A stretch of DNA of 64,000 nt. Origin: Pseudomonas sp. MWU13-2105 (GTDB lineage Bacteria; Pseudomonadota; Gammaproteobacteria; Pseudomonadales; Pseudomonadaceae). Made by a program: the position numbers and the translations under genes. Shown here in pieces: positions 38,325 through 51,842 of this stretch. Each line of letters starts with the position of its first letter. The first letter of the stretch is position 1. The stretch spans positions 186,001-250,000 of the forward strand of contig NZ_JALLIY010000004.1 of the NCBI RefSeq assembly GCF_023242315.1. Reading direction: 5' to 3'. The notes below the pieces were generated by a model. The model was not told where the DNA came from, made no database searches, and was given only the letters and a program-made list of their open reading frames with translations.

Positions 38325-39152
38325 TCACGGCGCAAATGGCATCTCACGTTTGTGATGAGTTTTTTCGTACGTCCGACAGATGATATCGAAGGCTTCCTGG
38401 CGTACCGGCTCGCCATGCAGGAAGGCGTCGATCTCGGTATAGGTGACGCCGTGGGAGGCTTCGTCGGGCTTGCCCGGGGCCAGGTCCTCGAGGTCGGCGG
38501 TGGGGACCTTTTCCACCAGGTACTCCGGCGCGCCGAAGTGCCGGGCGATGGCCCGGACCTGGTTTTTCACCAATCCGCTCAAGGGCGCCAGGTCGCAGGC
38601 ACCGTCACCGAACTTGGTGAAGAAGCCCATCACCGCTTCCGCCGCGTGGTCGGTACCGATCACCAGGCCATGGGCGGCCCCGGCGATGGTGTACTGCGCG
38701 ACCATGCGCATGCGCGCCTTGGTGTTGCCGAGGACGAAGTCCCGTGACACCGCGGCCTTGCCTTCGAAGGCGGCGACTTCCGCTGCCAGCGACTTCACCG
38801 CCGGGCCGATGTTCACCGTGTGGCGCTCGTCGGGGGCGATAAAGTCCACCGAAGCCTGGGCTTCATGTTCGTCGAACTGGGTCTCGTAGGGCAAACGCAC
38901 CGCAATGAAGCGGTAATCCTGGTTGCCGCTGCGCTCGCGCAGCTCACGCATGGCGCGTTGGGCCAGCAGGCCGGCGGTCAGCGAGTCGACGCCGCCGCTG
39001 ATGCCCAGCACCAGCGTCTTGAGCCCCGAGTTCAGCAGGCAATCCTGGATAAAGGCGATCCGTCGCGCCACTTCGGCTTCGAGGGCGGCCTGGTCGGCGA
39101 ACGGTGGCTGGACCTTGAGCTGTTCAGCAATCTGGCGCTGTACGGCTTGCAT
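38325..39152 (-). CDS. nadE: NH3-dependent NAD+ synthetase
   Basis: Amidates deamido-NAD to NAD+ with ammonia and ATP. The PP-loop SGGVDS is at about residues 53-58 ([16 protein letters not shown]). [19 protein letters not shown] and [25 protein letters not shown] are the NAD- and ATP-binding blocks. The 275-residue length shows it is the short, glutaminase-less form. It lies 59 bases downstream of pncB's stop on the same strand, making a short NAD salvage operon. Confidence 0.96.
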   Translation of the reverse strand: MQAVQRQIAEQLKVQPPFADQAALEAEVARRIAFIQDCLLNSGLKTLVLGISGGVDSLTAGLLAQRAMRELRERSGNQDYRFIAVRLPYETQFDEHEAQASVDFIAPDERHTVNIGPAVKSLAAEVAAFEGKAAVSRDFVLGNTKARMRMVAQYTIAGAAHGLVIGTDHAAEAVMGFFTKFGDGACDLAPLSGLVKNQVRAIARHFGAPEYLVEKVPTADLEDLAPGKPDEASHGVTYTEIDAFLHGEPVRQEAFDIICRTYEKTHHKREMPFAP

Positions 39153-39211
39153 GATTCACTCCTTGCGGGATGGGGTCTGGAACGGGTTGGTCGGTACGGC
39201 CTGGCGAGTTC

Positions 39212-40411
39212 CTAGCCGCTGACCTGGAACACATGGCGCAGGTAGGCCACGAAATTCGGGTCCTTGCACTGGGCCTTGCCCGGCTCGTCGGAGATCTTCG
39301 CCACGGGCTGGCCGTTGCAGGCGGTCATTTTAAGCACGATGCTCATCGGTTCCACCCCCGCGATGTCGCAGGTGAGGTTGGTGCCGATGCCAAAGCTGAC
39401 ATTGATCCGACCGCGCAGCGCGCGGAATATCTCCAGGGCCTTGGGCAGGTTGAGGCTGTCGGAGAAGACCAGGGTCTTGCTCATCGGGTCGATGCCCAGT
39501 TGGTGATAACGATTGATGCATTTTTCGGCCCAGATCACCGGGTCGCCGGAGTCGTGGCGCAAACCGTCGAAGAGCTTGGCGAAGTACAGGTCGAAATCCT
39601 TGAGGAAGGCATCGGTGGTGATGCAGTCGGTCAGGGCGATGCCGAGCAGGCCACGGTATTCGCGGACCCAGCAGTCGAGCGCGGCGATCTGGCTGTCGAT
39701 CAGCCGTGGGCCGAGTTGCTGGTGGGCCATGATCCACTCGTGGGCCATGGTGCCCAGCGGCTTCATGTCGAATTCGCGCGCCAGGTGCACGTTGCTGGTG
39801 CCGACGAAGCGTCCGGGGAAGTCGTGCTTGAGCACGCTGACCACTTCTTCCTGGACCCGGTAGGAGAAGCGTCGGCGGGTGCCGAAGTCGGCGACCTGCA
39901 ACTCCGCCAGTTCATCGGCGGCGGCGTTGGCGCTGAGCCAGTCGAACTTGCGGTAGAGCTGTTCGCGGGCCTGGCTCAGCAGGGTTTCCTGATAGCGATA
40001 GCGGTTGCGCACTTCGCTGACGATGGCCAGCAGCGGCACTTCGAACAGGATCACATGCAGCCACGGGCCGCGCAGGCGGATGAACAGCTCACCGTTCTCG
40101 ATCCCGGTGTGGACGTAGCGCAGGTTGAAGCGGAACAGGCCGAGGAAGCGCAGGAAGTCCGGCTTGAGGAAGCTGATGCGCTCCAGGAAGCCCAGCTGGT
40201 CGGCGCTCAGGCTCAGTTCGGCGAGGCGTTCGATCTGGTAGCGGATTTCCGCCAGGTACGGACGCAGGTCTTCGCTGTTGCGGCAGCGGAAATCCCATTC
40301 GACTTCGACGTTGGGGTAGTTGTGCAGCACCGCCTGCATCATGGTCAGCTTGTAGAAGTCGGTGTCCAGCAGGTTCTGCACAATGCGATCGCCAAAGGCC
40401 TTATCGCTCAT
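39212..40411 (-). CDS. pncB: Nicotinate phosphoribosyltransferase
   Basis: Joins nicotinic acid to PRPP (ATP-assisted) to give nicotinate mononucleotide, the entry of the Preiss-Handler route that ends with nadE next door. Motifs: [17 protein letters not shown] at the N-terminus, [12 protein letters not shown], and [11 protein letters not shown] with the phosphoribosyl-binding region. The 399-residue form starting [12 protein letters not shown] at 40411 is chosen because GGAG sits 9 bases upstream; an ATG at 40426 overlaps that site. Confidence 0.95.
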   Translation of the reverse strand: MSDKAFGDRIVQNLLDTDFYKLTMMQAVLHNYPNVEVEWDFRCRNSEDLRPYLAEIRYQIERLAELSLSADQLGFLERISFLKPDFLRFLGLFRFNLRYVHTGIENGELFIRLRGPWLHVILFEVPLLAIVSEVRNRYRYQETLLSQAREQLYRKFDWLSANAAADELAELQVADFGTRRRFSYRVQEEVVSVLKHDFPGRFVGTSNVHLAREFDMKPLGTMAHEWIMAHQQLGPRLIDSQIAALDCWVREYRGLLGIALTDCITTDAFLKDFDLYFAKLFDGLRHDSGDPVIWAEKCINRYHQLGIDPMSKTLVFSDSLNLPKALEIFRALRGRINVSFGIGTNLTCDIAGVEPMSIVLKMTACNGQPVAKISDEPGKAQCKDPNFVAYLRHVFQVSG

Positions 40412-40530
40412 AAGGGGAATCTCCATGCCGGTCGCGCGTTACAGCGGCGTCCTGGCAGTTCTTGAATGAAGATCGCTAGTGGCGCATATCCGCGGGCCGT
40501 TTTACCAGCAATTTTTGCTGTAGGTGCCAG

Positions 40531-40700
40531 CCCCTTCGCGGGCAAGCTCCGCTCCCACAGGTTCTCTGTGGCGAGCGGGCTTGCCCGCGTTCGACTGCGC
40601 AGCAGTCGCAAAACAGGCTATCTCAGTCTGCCTGATACACCGGATTCACAGGTTCTAGGGCCGCTTCGCAGCCCAGCGCGGGCAAGCCCGCTCGCCACAA
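40531..40700. repeat. Cluster of REP palindromes (REPIN-like)
   Basis: At least three REP units in alternating orientation: CCCCTTCGCGGGCAAGCTCC, then TGTGGCGAGCGGGCTTGCCC, then the opposed GGGCAAGCCCGCTCGCCACA. They fill most of the 293-base gap between pncB and the LysR gene; no other feature is visible there. Confidence 0.75.
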
Positions 40701-40704
40701 GGGA

Positions 40705-41610
40705 TCAGCTGTGAGTGAGAGGACCAAGCTGCTCCAGCATCCAGGAGACGAAATCCCGGACCTTCGGCACTTCGGCCGAATGCTCCGGGTAGGCCAGGTA
40801 ATAGGCGTCGTGGTTGGGCATCGCATGGGGCCACGCGAGCACCAGCTTGCCCTCCATCAGTTCCTCTTCCACCAGGAACCTGGGCAGCAAGGCCACGCCG
40901 CAGCCGACCTGGGCGGCGCGGATGCACATATAGAAGGTCTCGAAACGCGGCCCGTGGTAACTGTGCTCGGTGTGGTAACCCTGGCTGTCGAACCAGTCGT
41001 GCCAGGCCTGGGGGCGCGAGGCGTTCTGCAGCAGGACCAGTTCGCTCAACTGCGTCGGATCGCTGAACGGTTGCTCCGGCAGGCAGGCCGGCGCGCACAC
41101 CGCCACCAGCTCTTCGCCGAACAGCCTCACGCACTCGGTGCCCGGACGCGAACCCTGGCCGAAATAGAACGCCAGGTCGCTACGACCCTGCAGCAGGTCG
41201 TCGGCCTCCTGTTCGTTGCACAGGTCCAGGTGGATATGCGGGTGACGCAGGCGCCAGCCCTTGAGCCGCGGCACTAGCCAGCGGGCGCCGAAGGTCGAGG
41301 GCGTGGACACCCGCAGGACTTCGGTTTCACCGCCGTAGGAACGCAGGTAGTGGGTCGACATCTCCACCTGGGTCAGGATTTTTCGGACTTCCACCAGGTA
41401 CAGATCGCCGGCCGGGGTCAGTTGCAGGCGTCGCCGTACCCGGCGAAACAGCAGGTGCTGCAACAGCTCTTCCAGCTGCGCGACCTGTTTGCTCACCGCG
41501 CTCTGGGTCAGGTTCAGCTCTTCAGCCGCGCGGGTGAAGCTCAGATGCCGGGTGACGGCCTCGAAGCATTGCAGGGCGGTGATCGAAGGCAGGTATCTTT
41601 TATTCAGCAT
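40705..41610 (-). CDS. LysR-family regulator divergent from amaB
   Basis: 301 residues from the ATG at 41610. The winged helix-turn-helix occupies residues 5-65 (ALQCFEAVTRHLSFTRAAEE then LTQSAVSKQVAQLEELL), followed by the two-lobed effector domain with GCGVALLPRFLVEEEL. The type resembles GcvA-like regulators. The gene is transcribed away from amaB across a 164-base gap, the standard layout for a LysR protein controlling its neighbour, so it probably responds to a lysine catabolite such as pipecolate or aminoadipate (inference). An earlier in-frame start at 41643 is unlikely. Confidence 0.88.
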   Translation of the reverse strand: MLNKRYLPSITALQCFEAVTRHLSFTRAAEELNLTQSAVSKQVAQLEELLQHLLFRRVRRRLQLTPAGDLYLVEVRKILTQVEMSTHYLRSYGGETEVLRVSTPSTFGARWLVPRLKGWRLRHPHIHLDLCNEQEADDLLQGRSDLAFYFGQGSRPGTECVRLFGEELVAVCAPACLPEQPFSDPTQLSELVLLQNASRPQAWHDWFDSQGYHTEHSYHGPRFETFYMCIRAAQVGCGVALLPRFLVEEELMEGKLVLAWPHAMPNHDAYYLAYPEHSAEVPKVRDFVSWMLEQLGPLTHS

Positions 41611-41668
41611 GGACGGGCCTTTTACTTGTGTCTTGCGCTGCATGAATAAATGGAATGATATCTCGCCT

Positions 41669-41725
41669 AATCGTCGTTTGTTGGCAAAGCTGAAGGTCGC
41701 TACAACTGAAGGTCTGAATCGTCGT
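41669..41725 (+). promoter_or_regulatory. Direct repeat in the LysR/amaB intergenic region
   Basis: AATCGTCGT occurs at 41669-41677 and 41717-41725, 48 bases apart, in the divergent promoter region. It may be part of the regulator's binding region, but it does not fit the T-N11-A LysR consensus cleanly. Confidence 0.3.
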
Positions 41726-41774
41726 GTTGTTTTCGACTGAAGCTTTCCGTTTTTCGCCTACAGGAGTGACCCCC

Positions 41775-43265
41775 ATGGTTGCCGCATTGCTTGATCGTCT
41801 TGGTGTGGACCCGGCGCTGTATCAACAGGGCAAACAGCCCGTGCATTCACCCATCGACGGCAGCCGCATCGCCGGCGTGAACTGGGAAGGCCCGGCCGAG
41901 GTCGAGCAGCAGGTCAGCCGTGCCGAGCACGCCTTCGACGCCTGGCGCAAGGTACCGGCCCCGCGCCGTGGCGAACTGGTGCGCCAGTTCGGCGAAGTGT
42001 TGCGTGAATACAAGGCCGACCTCGGTGAGCTGGTCTCCTGGGAAGCCGGCAAGATCACCCAGGAAGGCCTGGGTGAAGTGCAGGAAATGATCGATATCTG
42101 CGACTTCGCCGTCGGCCTGTCGCGCCAGCTGTACGGCTTGACCATCGCCTCCGAGCGTCCGGGCCATCATATGCGTGAGTCCTGGCACCCGCTGGGGGTG
42201 GTCGGGGTCATCAGCGCCTTCAACTTCCCGGTTGCGGTCTGGGCCTGGAACACCGCCCTGGCGCTGGTCTGCGGCAACGCGGTGATCTGGAAGCCTTCGG
42301 AAAAGACCCCGCTGACCGCGCTGGCCTGCCAGGCCCTGTTCGAGCGCGTGGTGAAAAACTTCAGCGATGCCCCCGAGTACCTGAGCCAGGTGATCATCGG
42401 TGGCCGCGACGCCGGTGCCGCCCTCGTCGATGACCCGCGTGTGGCGCTGATCAGTGCCACCGGCAGCACCCGCATGGGCCGCGAAGTGGCGCCGAAAGTG
42501 GCCGCGCGCTTTGCCCGCAGCATTCTGGAGCTGGGCGGCAACAACGCGATGATCCTCGGCCCAAGCGCCGACCTGGACATGGCCGTACGGGCGATTCTGT
42601 TCAGCGCCGTCGGGACCGCCGGCCAACGCTGCACCACCTTGCGCCGGCTGATTGCCCACGAATCGGTCAAGGCGGAGATTGTCAGCCGCTTGAAAGCCGC
42701 CTACTCCAAGGTGCGTATCGGCCATCCGCTGGAAGGCAACCTGGTCGGTCCGCTGATCGACAAGCAGAGCTTCGAGAACATGCAGGACGCCCTGGAACAG
42801 GCCTTGAGCGAGGGCGGCCGGGTGTTCGGCGGCGAGCGTCAGTTGCAGGATAAATTCCCGAATGCCTATTACGTGTCGCCGGCCATCGTCGAGATGCCGG
42901 AGCAGAGCGAAGTGGTCTGCCACGAAACCTTTGCCCCGATCCTCTATGTGATCGGCTACAACGAATTCGCCGAAGCCCTGCGTTTGAACAATGCGGTGCC
43001 GCAAGGCCTGTCTTCGTGCATCTTCACCACCGATGTGCGTGAGGCCGAGCAGTTCATGTCGGCGGTGGGCAGCGACTGCGGCATTGCCAACGTCAACATC
43101 GGGCCGAGCGGTGCGGAGATCGGTGGCGCCTTTGGTGGCGAGAAGGAAACCGGTGGTGGTCGTGAGTCGGGTTCGGACGCCTGGCGCGGTTACATGCGCC
43201 GCCAGACCAACACCGTGAACTACTCGCTGGAATTGCCGCTGGCCCAGGGCATTACCTTCGATTAA
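41775..43265 (+). CDS. amaB: L-2-aminoadipate-6-semialdehyde (piperideine-6-carboxylate) dehydrogenase
   Basis: NAD(P)-dependent aldehyde dehydrogenase of the D-lysine/pipecolate branch, producing 2-aminoadipate. It is 496 residues from ATG 41775 (MVAALLDRLGV), with CAGGAG upstream. Catalytic Cys286 lies in TAGQRCTTLRR, and the general-base Glu in LELGGNNAMIL. The cofactor-binding VWKPSEKTPL-like (VIWKPSEKTPLTALACQ) and SATGSTRMG segments are intact. The pairing with amaA and the LysR gene matches the ama locus of P. putida. Confidence 0.92.
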   Translation: MVAALLDRLGVDPALYQQGKQPVHSPIDGSRIAGVNWEGPAEVEQQVSRAEHAFDAWRKVPAPRRGELVRQFGEVLREYKADLGELVSWEAGKITQEGLGEVQEMIDICDFAVGLSRQLYGLTIASERPGHHMRESWHPLGVVGVISAFNFPVAVWAWNTALALVCGNAVIWKPSEKTPLTALACQALFERVVKNFSDAPEYLSQVIIGGRDAGAALVDDPRVALISATGSTRMGREVAPKVAARFARSILELGGNNAMILGPSADLDMAVRAILFSAVGTAGQRCTTLRRLIAHESVKAEIVSRLKAAYSKVRIGHPLEGNLVGPLIDKQSFENMQDALEQALSEGGRVFGGERQLQDKFPNAYYVSPAIVEMPEQSEVVCHETFAPILYVIGYNEFAEALRLNNAVPQGLSSCIFTTDVREAEQFMSAVGSDCGIANVNIGPSGAEIGGAFGGEKETGGGRESGSDAWRGYMRRQTNTVNYSLELPLAQGITFD

Positions 43266-43286
43266 CGAAGGTGCGAGGCAGGTCCC

Positions 43287-43420
43287 TGTGGCGAGGGGGC
43301 TTGCCCCCGTTGGGGCGCGAAGCGGCCCTGAAATCGGTAATCGCGAGCTATCAGACAGAACGCATCGACCGATTTTACGACTGCTGCGCAGCCGAACGGG
43401 GGGCAAGCCCCCTCGCCACA
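43287..43420. repeat. REPIN (two inverted REPs with conserved middle)
   Basis: A 134-base element with TGTGGCGAGGGGGCTTGCCC at one end and GGGGCAAGCCCCCTCGCCACA (last 20 shown in opposite orientation) at the other, plus internal GGGGCGCGAAGCGGCCC and GCTGCGCAGCCGAA. It separates amaB from amaA and shares layout with 61873-62005. Confidence 0.8.
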
Positions 43421-43489
43421 TTCAGTCCGCCTGCCACAACAAGTTAAGTCGGGAGTGTGTTTGTTGGGTTTCATTTTCGGAGTCTGGCA

Positions 43490-44773
43490 ATGCCGTTACG
43501 CGAAGAATGTCTATGGGAAACACTGACGCCGCAGCGGCCTGAAGCACCGTCCTTCAAGGGCGAACTGAAGGTCGATGTCTGTGTCATCGGCGCCGGTATC
43601 ACCGGGCTCTCGGCCGCGATTCACCTGCGTGAACAAGGCAAGAGCGTCTGTGTACTGGAAGCCCATCGTACCGGCCATGGCGGTTCCGGGCGCAATGTAG
43701 GACTGGTCAACGCCGGGATGTGGATTCCCCCGGACGAGATCGAAGCCGGTTTCGGCGAAGCGGTGGGTAGCCAGCTCAACCGCATGCTCGGGGCGGCGCC
43801 GGCCCTCGTCTTCAGCCTGGTGGACAAGCATGGCATCGATTGCCAGCTGCGCCGCGAAGGCACCCTGCACATGGCCCACAACGCCAAGGGCGAGGCCGAT
43901 CTGCGCAGCCGCGAGGCGCAGTGGAAGCGTCGCGGGGCCCCGGTGGAACTGCTGACCGGCAAGGACTGTGAAATCGCCACTGGAACGAAAAAAATCGGCG
44001 CCGCCTTGCTCGACCGGCGCGCCGGTACCCTCAATCCGATGGCCTATACCTCGGGCCTGGCCAAGGCCGCGGCGCGGCTGGGGGCGCAGCTGTTCGACCA
44101 TTCCCCGGTCACCCGCCTGGAGCGTCAGGGCCAGCGCTGGTCGGTGCAGACCGCCGAGGGCGCGGTCAGCGCCGAACAGGTGGTGATGGCTTCCAATGCC
44201 TATACCGAAGGCGAATGGACCGAACTGCGGCGCAACTTCTTTCCGGGTTACTACTACCAGGTGGCGTCCAGTCCGCTGACCGAAGAGGCCGCGCGGCAGA
44301 TTCTGCCGGGCGGGCAGGGTTCCTGGGATACCCGCCAGGTGCTCAGCAGCATTCGTCGCGATGCCGACGGTCGCCTGCTGCTGGGCAGCCTGGGCAACGG
44401 CAACCAGAAGCCGGCGTGGTTCCTGCGGGCCTGGGCCGATCGGGTCCAGCAGCACTATTTCCCCTATCTGAAAAAGGTCGATTGGGAATGCACCTGGACC
44501 GGCTGTATCGCCTTTACCCCCGATCATCTGATGCGCCTGTTCGAACCGGCGCCCGGTTTAGTGGCAGTCACCGGTTATAACGGGCGTGGGGTGACCACGG
44601 GTACGGTGGTCGGCAAGGCGTTCGCCGATTACCTGTGTAACGGAAATCCTCAGGCCCTGCCGATTCCCTTCGCCCCCATGCGTCCGATCCAGGCGGTGGG
44701 CCTGCGCAGTGGTCTCTACGAGGCCGGTTTTTCCCTCTATCACGCGGGCCAGTGCCTGCGGATTGTCATTTGA
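43490..44773 (+). CDS. amaA: FAD-dependent oxidase, L-pipecolate oxidase type
   Basis: Flavoprotein of the DAO family that oxidises L-pipecolate to piperideine-6-carboxylate, the substrate of the neighbouring amaB product. The 427-residue protein shows the FAD Rossmann motif DVCVIGAGITGLSAAIHLRE (GAGITG at 34-39), the GHGGSGRNVGLVNAGMW segment and the C-terminal YNGRGVTTGTVVGKAFADYL. ATG 43490 is preceded by CGGAG, and an upstream in-frame codon at 43457 is not used. A REPIN between amaB and amaA may weaken or tune read-through. Confidence 0.88.
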   Translation: MPLREECLWETLTPQRPEAPSFKGELKVDVCVIGAGITGLSAAIHLREQGKSVCVLEAHRTGHGGSGRNVGLVNAGMWIPPDEIEAGFGEAVGSQLNRMLGAAPALVFSLVDKHGIDCQLRREGTLHMAHNAKGEADLRSREAQWKRRGAPVELLTGKDCEIATGTKKIGAALLDRRAGTLNPMAYTSGLAKAAARLGAQLFDHSPVTRLERQGQRWSVQTAEGAVSAEQVVMASNAYTEGEWTELRRNFFPGYYYQVASSPLTEEAARQILPGGQGSWDTRQVLSSIRRDADGRLLLGSLGNGNQKPAWFLRAWADRVQQHYFPYLKKVDWECTWTGCIAFTPDHLMRLFEPAPGLVAVTGYNGRGVTTGTVVGKAFADYLCNGNPQALPIPFAPMRPIQAVGLRSGLYEAGFSLYHAGQCLRIVI

Positions 44774-44829
44774 TACAACAAAAAAGCTGATTCGGACGGC
44801 GCTTTTGTTCGAGACAGCTAGCCTGTAAT

Positions 44830-44855
44830 GGTGCGCGATGTAGCAGTCGCGCACC
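44830..44855. other. Inverted repeat upstream of the liv promoter array
   Basis: GGTGCGCGA (44830-44838) and TCGCGCACC (44847-44855) form a 9-bp palindrome with an 8-base centre, 57 bases after the amaA stop. No T run follows, so it may be a protein-binding site rather than a terminator. Confidence 0.35.
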
Positions 44856-44893
44856 GCGAGTGTGCACTTCGGTGACGCACGTTGTTACAGGGT

Positions 44894-44993
44894 GGTTGCA
44901 CGCCCTTCGGCGCCACGGTTGCAATAGTGGCACCGACGGGTTGCACCTTTTTCCTAAAAAGGTTCCACCTGCCGCGGTTTAGACGGTTGCACG
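44894..44993 (+). promoter_or_regulatory. Five phased direct repeats, putative enhancer-binding sites
   Basis: GGTTGCACG at 44894, GGTTGCAAT at 44917, GGTTGCACC at 44939, GGTTCCACC at 44961 and GGTTGCACG at 44985. Start-to-start steps are 23, 22, 22 and 24 bases, close to two helical turns, so all lie on roughly one face of the DNA. The array ends about 70 bases before a consensus sigma-54 promoter. The binding protein is unknown. Confidence 0.65.
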
Positions 44994-45064
44994 CCCAGTT
45001 AAAAAGGGCCCGAAACAGTCCATAAAACAATAAGACAGCGACTTTTTGCAGAACAAAAAACCTA

Positions 45065-45080
45065 TGGCACGCCCCTTGCT
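45065..45080 (+). promoter_or_regulatory. Sigma-54 promoter of livK
   Basis: TGGCACGCCCCTTGCT matches the full -24/-12 consensus, with GG at 45066-45067 and GC at 45078-45079. Predicted start near 45091 gives a 45-base leader to the livK ATG. Confidence 0.85.
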
Positions 45081-45135
45081 CTGAGCATTCATTGAAGTCG
45101 CAGTGCCAACTAAAAAAACCTTGGAGCACCACCTC

Positions 45136-46269
45136 ATGTCCCAGACGTTTTACAAGAAAGGCTTTGTAGCCCTCGCAGTGGCTGCTGCGTTGGGTGTTTC
45201 TGCGTTTGCTCAGGCTGACGTCAAGATCGGCGTGGCGGGTCCGATGACCGGTGCCAACGCTTCTTTCGGCGAGCAGTACATGAAAGGTGCGCAAGCGGCG
45301 GCGGATGCGATCAACGCGGCCGGTGGCGTCAACGGCGAAAAAATCGTCCTGGTCAAGGGCGATGATGCCTGTGAGCCAAAACAGGCGGTCACGGTCGCCA
45401 AGGACCTGAGCAACCAGAAAGTCGCCGGCGTCGTCGGGCACTTCTGTTCCTCTTCCACCATCCCGGCTTCGGAGATCTACGACGAAGCGGGCATCATCGC
45501 GATCACCCCGGGCTCGACCAACCCTCAGGTAACCGAGCGCGGCCTGGGTGCGATGTTCCGTATGTGTGGTCGTGACGACCAGCAGGGCATCGTGGCCGGC
45601 AACTACATCGTCGATGTGCTCAAGGGCAAGAAAGTCGCGGTCATCCACGACAAGGATACCTATGGCCAAGGCCTGGCGGATGCCACCAAGGCCCAGTTGA
45701 TCAAGCGCGGTGTGACCCCGGTGATCTACGAAGGCCTGACCCGTGGCGAGAAGGACTTCAGCGCCCTGGTGACCAAGATCCGTGCCGCCGGTGCCGACGT
45801 GGTTTACTTCGGCGGCCTGCATCCGGAAGCCGGTCCGCTGGTCAAGCAACTGCGCACTGAAGGCTTGAAAGACGTCAAGTTCATGTCTGACGACGGCATC
45901 GTCACCGACGAACTGGTGACCACTGCCGGTGGTCCGCAATACGTCGACGGCGTACTCATGACCTTCGGCGCCGACCCGCGTCTGCTGCCGGACAGCAAGG
46001 CGGTCGTTGACCAGTTCCGCAAGTCGGGCTACGAGCCGGAAGGTTACACCCTCTATGCCTACGCCTCGGTACAGACCCTGGCCGCGGCGTTCAATGGCGC
46101 CAAGTCGAACAAGGGCGAAGAGGCGGCCAAGTGGCTGAAAGCACACCCGGTCAAGACCGTGATGGGCGAGAAGACCTGGGACGCCAAGGGCGACCTGAAA
46201 ATCTCCGACTACGTGGTTTACCAGTGGGACGCGAGCGGCAAATACCACCAGCTGGAAAAACAGAAGTGA
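45136..46269 (+). CDS. livK: Branched-chain amino-acid type ABC transporter, periplasmic binding protein
   Basis: Type I periplasmic binding protein of 377 residues with signal peptide MSQTFYKKGFVALAVAAALG...FAQA cleaved near residue 26. Conserved Leu/Ile/Val-BP blocks are VAGPMTGANASFGEQYMKGA, DDACEPKQAVTVAKDL with a Cys, VVGHFCSSSTIPASEIY with the second Cys of the disulfide, and YFGGLHPEAGPL. It differs noticeably from the P. aeruginosa BraC sequence I remember, so it is probably the paralogous system; the ligand could be another amino acid. Start ATG 45136 with TTGGAG upstream. Confidence 0.88.
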   Translation: MSQTFYKKGFVALAVAAALGVSAFAQADVKIGVAGPMTGANASFGEQYMKGAQAAADAINAAGGVNGEKIVLVKGDDACEPKQAVTVAKDLSNQKVAGVVGHFCSSSTIPASEIYDEAGIIAITPGSTNPQVTERGLGAMFRMCGRDDQQGIVAGNYIVDVLKGKKVAVIHDKDTYGQGLADATKAQLIKRGVTPVIYEGLTRGEKDFSALVTKIRAAGADVVYFGGLHPEAGPLVKQLRTEGLKDVKFMSDDGIVTDELVTTAGGPQYVDGVLMTFGADPRLLPDSKAVVDQFRKSGYEPEGYTLYAYASVQTLAAAFNGAKSNKGEEAAKWLKAHPVKTVMGEKTWDAKGDLKISDYVVYQWDASGKYHQLEKQK

Positions 46270-46285
46270 CATGACGGCCTGACCC

Positions 46286-46308
46286 GGCTGGCGTCCCGTG
46301 CGCCGGCC
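46286..46308 (+). other. Intercistronic hairpin between livK and livH
   Basis: GGCTGGCG and CGCCGGCC pair as an 8-bp stem with a 7-base loop, 17 bases after the livK stop. No T run. Such hairpins commonly protect the binding-protein mRNA and let it outnumber the permease message. Confidence 0.5.
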
Positions 46309-46440
46309 AGTCGCCAAGCGTGTCCGTGCAGTACCTGTCTTTTCTCGTAGAGCTGCACATGGCTGTGCTGCGACGGCGGTTGAACCCCGGTCCGTCGCGG
46401 TACGCTTCTGTGCAGTCTCTCAAATGCGTGAGATTGCGTT

Positions 46441-47355
<915 letters not shown>

Positions 47356-47358
47356 GCA

Positions 47359-48653
<1,295 letters not shown>

Positions 48654-48657
<4 letters not shown>

Positions 48658-49525
48658 GTAATGACATCGTTCTGAAAGTCGAAAAGCTGATGATGCACTT
48701 CGGGGGGATCAAGGCCCTCAGCGACGTCAGCCTGCAAGTCAAACGCAACTCGATCTTTGCCCTGATCGGCCCCAACGGCGCGGGCAAGACCACGGTGTTC
48801 AACTGCCTGACCGGCTTCTACAAGGCCACCGGCGGCAAGATCGAGCTCAATGTGCGCGACAAGCGCACCAACGTCATCCAGTTGCTGGGCGAGTCCTTTC
48901 GCCTGGGGGATTTCGCCTCGCCGAAAACCTTCCTCAGCCGGCTGTACTACAAGATGTTCGGCGGTACCCACCTGGTGAACCGCGCGGGCCTGGCCCGGAC
49001 CTTCCAGAACATTCGCCTGTTCAAGGAAATGTCGGTGCTGGAAAACCTGCTGGTGGCCCAGCACATGTGGGTCAACCGCAACATGCTCTCCGGTATCCTC
49101 AATACCAAGGGTTACCGCAAGGCCGAAAGCGATGCCCTGGACACCGCGTTCTACTGGCTGGAAGTGGTCGACCTGGTGGACTGCGCCAACCGCCTGGCGG
49201 GTGAGCTGTCCTACGGCCAGCAACGCCGCCTGGAAATTGCCCGGGCCATGTGCACGCGGCCGCGGATCATCTGTCTCGACGAACCGGCGGCGGGCCTCAA
49301 CCCCCAGGAAACCGAAGCACTGAGCGCGATGATCCGGCTGCTGCGCGACCAGCACGACCTGACCGTGGTGCTGATCGAACACGACATGGGCATGGTCATG
49401 AGCATTTCCGACCACATCGTGGTACTGGACCACGGCAACGTGATTGCCGAGGGCTGTCCGCAAGACATCCGCAACGACCCGAAAGTGATTGCCGCCTACC
49501 TGGGCGCCGATGAAGAGGAACTGGT

Positions 49526-49529
<4 letters not shown>
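48654..49529 (+). CDS. livG: Branched-chain amino-acid type ABC transporter ATPase LivG
   Basis: 291-residue ABC ATPase with Walker A GPNGAGKTT (39-47), signature LSYGQQRRLEIARAM, Walker B RIICLDEPAAGLNPQE and H-loop LIEHDMGMVM. It carries the LivG-specific insert after Walker A (GESFRLGDFASPKTFLSRLYYKMFGG). Overlaps livF by 4 bases. Confidence 0.94.
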
Positions 49530-50242
<713 letters not shown>

Positions 50243-50255
50243 GTCTGGAGCGGCT

Positions 50256-50322
50256 CCGCGAAGAGGCCCTTGGGCCTTGCGTTGCCTATGCTGACGCCAT
50301 CGCCAGCAAGCCGGCTGCCACA
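50256..50322. repeat. Degenerate REP pair after livF
   Basis: GGCTCCGCGAAGAGGCCC and CATCGCCAGCAAGCCGGCTG are degenerate REP arms in the livF 3' region. Confidence 0.4.
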
Positions 50323-50340
50323 GGTTATGTACAGCCCTGA

Positions 50341-50377
50341 AACGCCCCGTGATCTTCGGATCCGGGGCGTTTTTTTG
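50341..50377 (+). terminator. Rho-independent terminator of the liv operon
   Basis: ACGCCCCG and CGGGGCGT form the stem, followed by seven T residues (50371-50377). Confidence 0.92.
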
Positions 50378-50379
50378 TC

Positions 50380-51828
<1,449 letters not shown>

Positions 51829-51842
51829 GAACGTTCGCTTAT

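Noticed and set aside
44774..44811. Weak A/T-rich hairpin after amaA considered as a terminator
   Set aside because: The stem pairs poorly (AAAAGC/GCTTTT with unequal arms); not strong enough to list.
45020..45035. AACAATAA motif near livK considered as a Crc/Hfq target
   Set aside because: It lies upstream of the predicted sigma-54 transcription start (about 45091), so it would not be in the mRNA leader.
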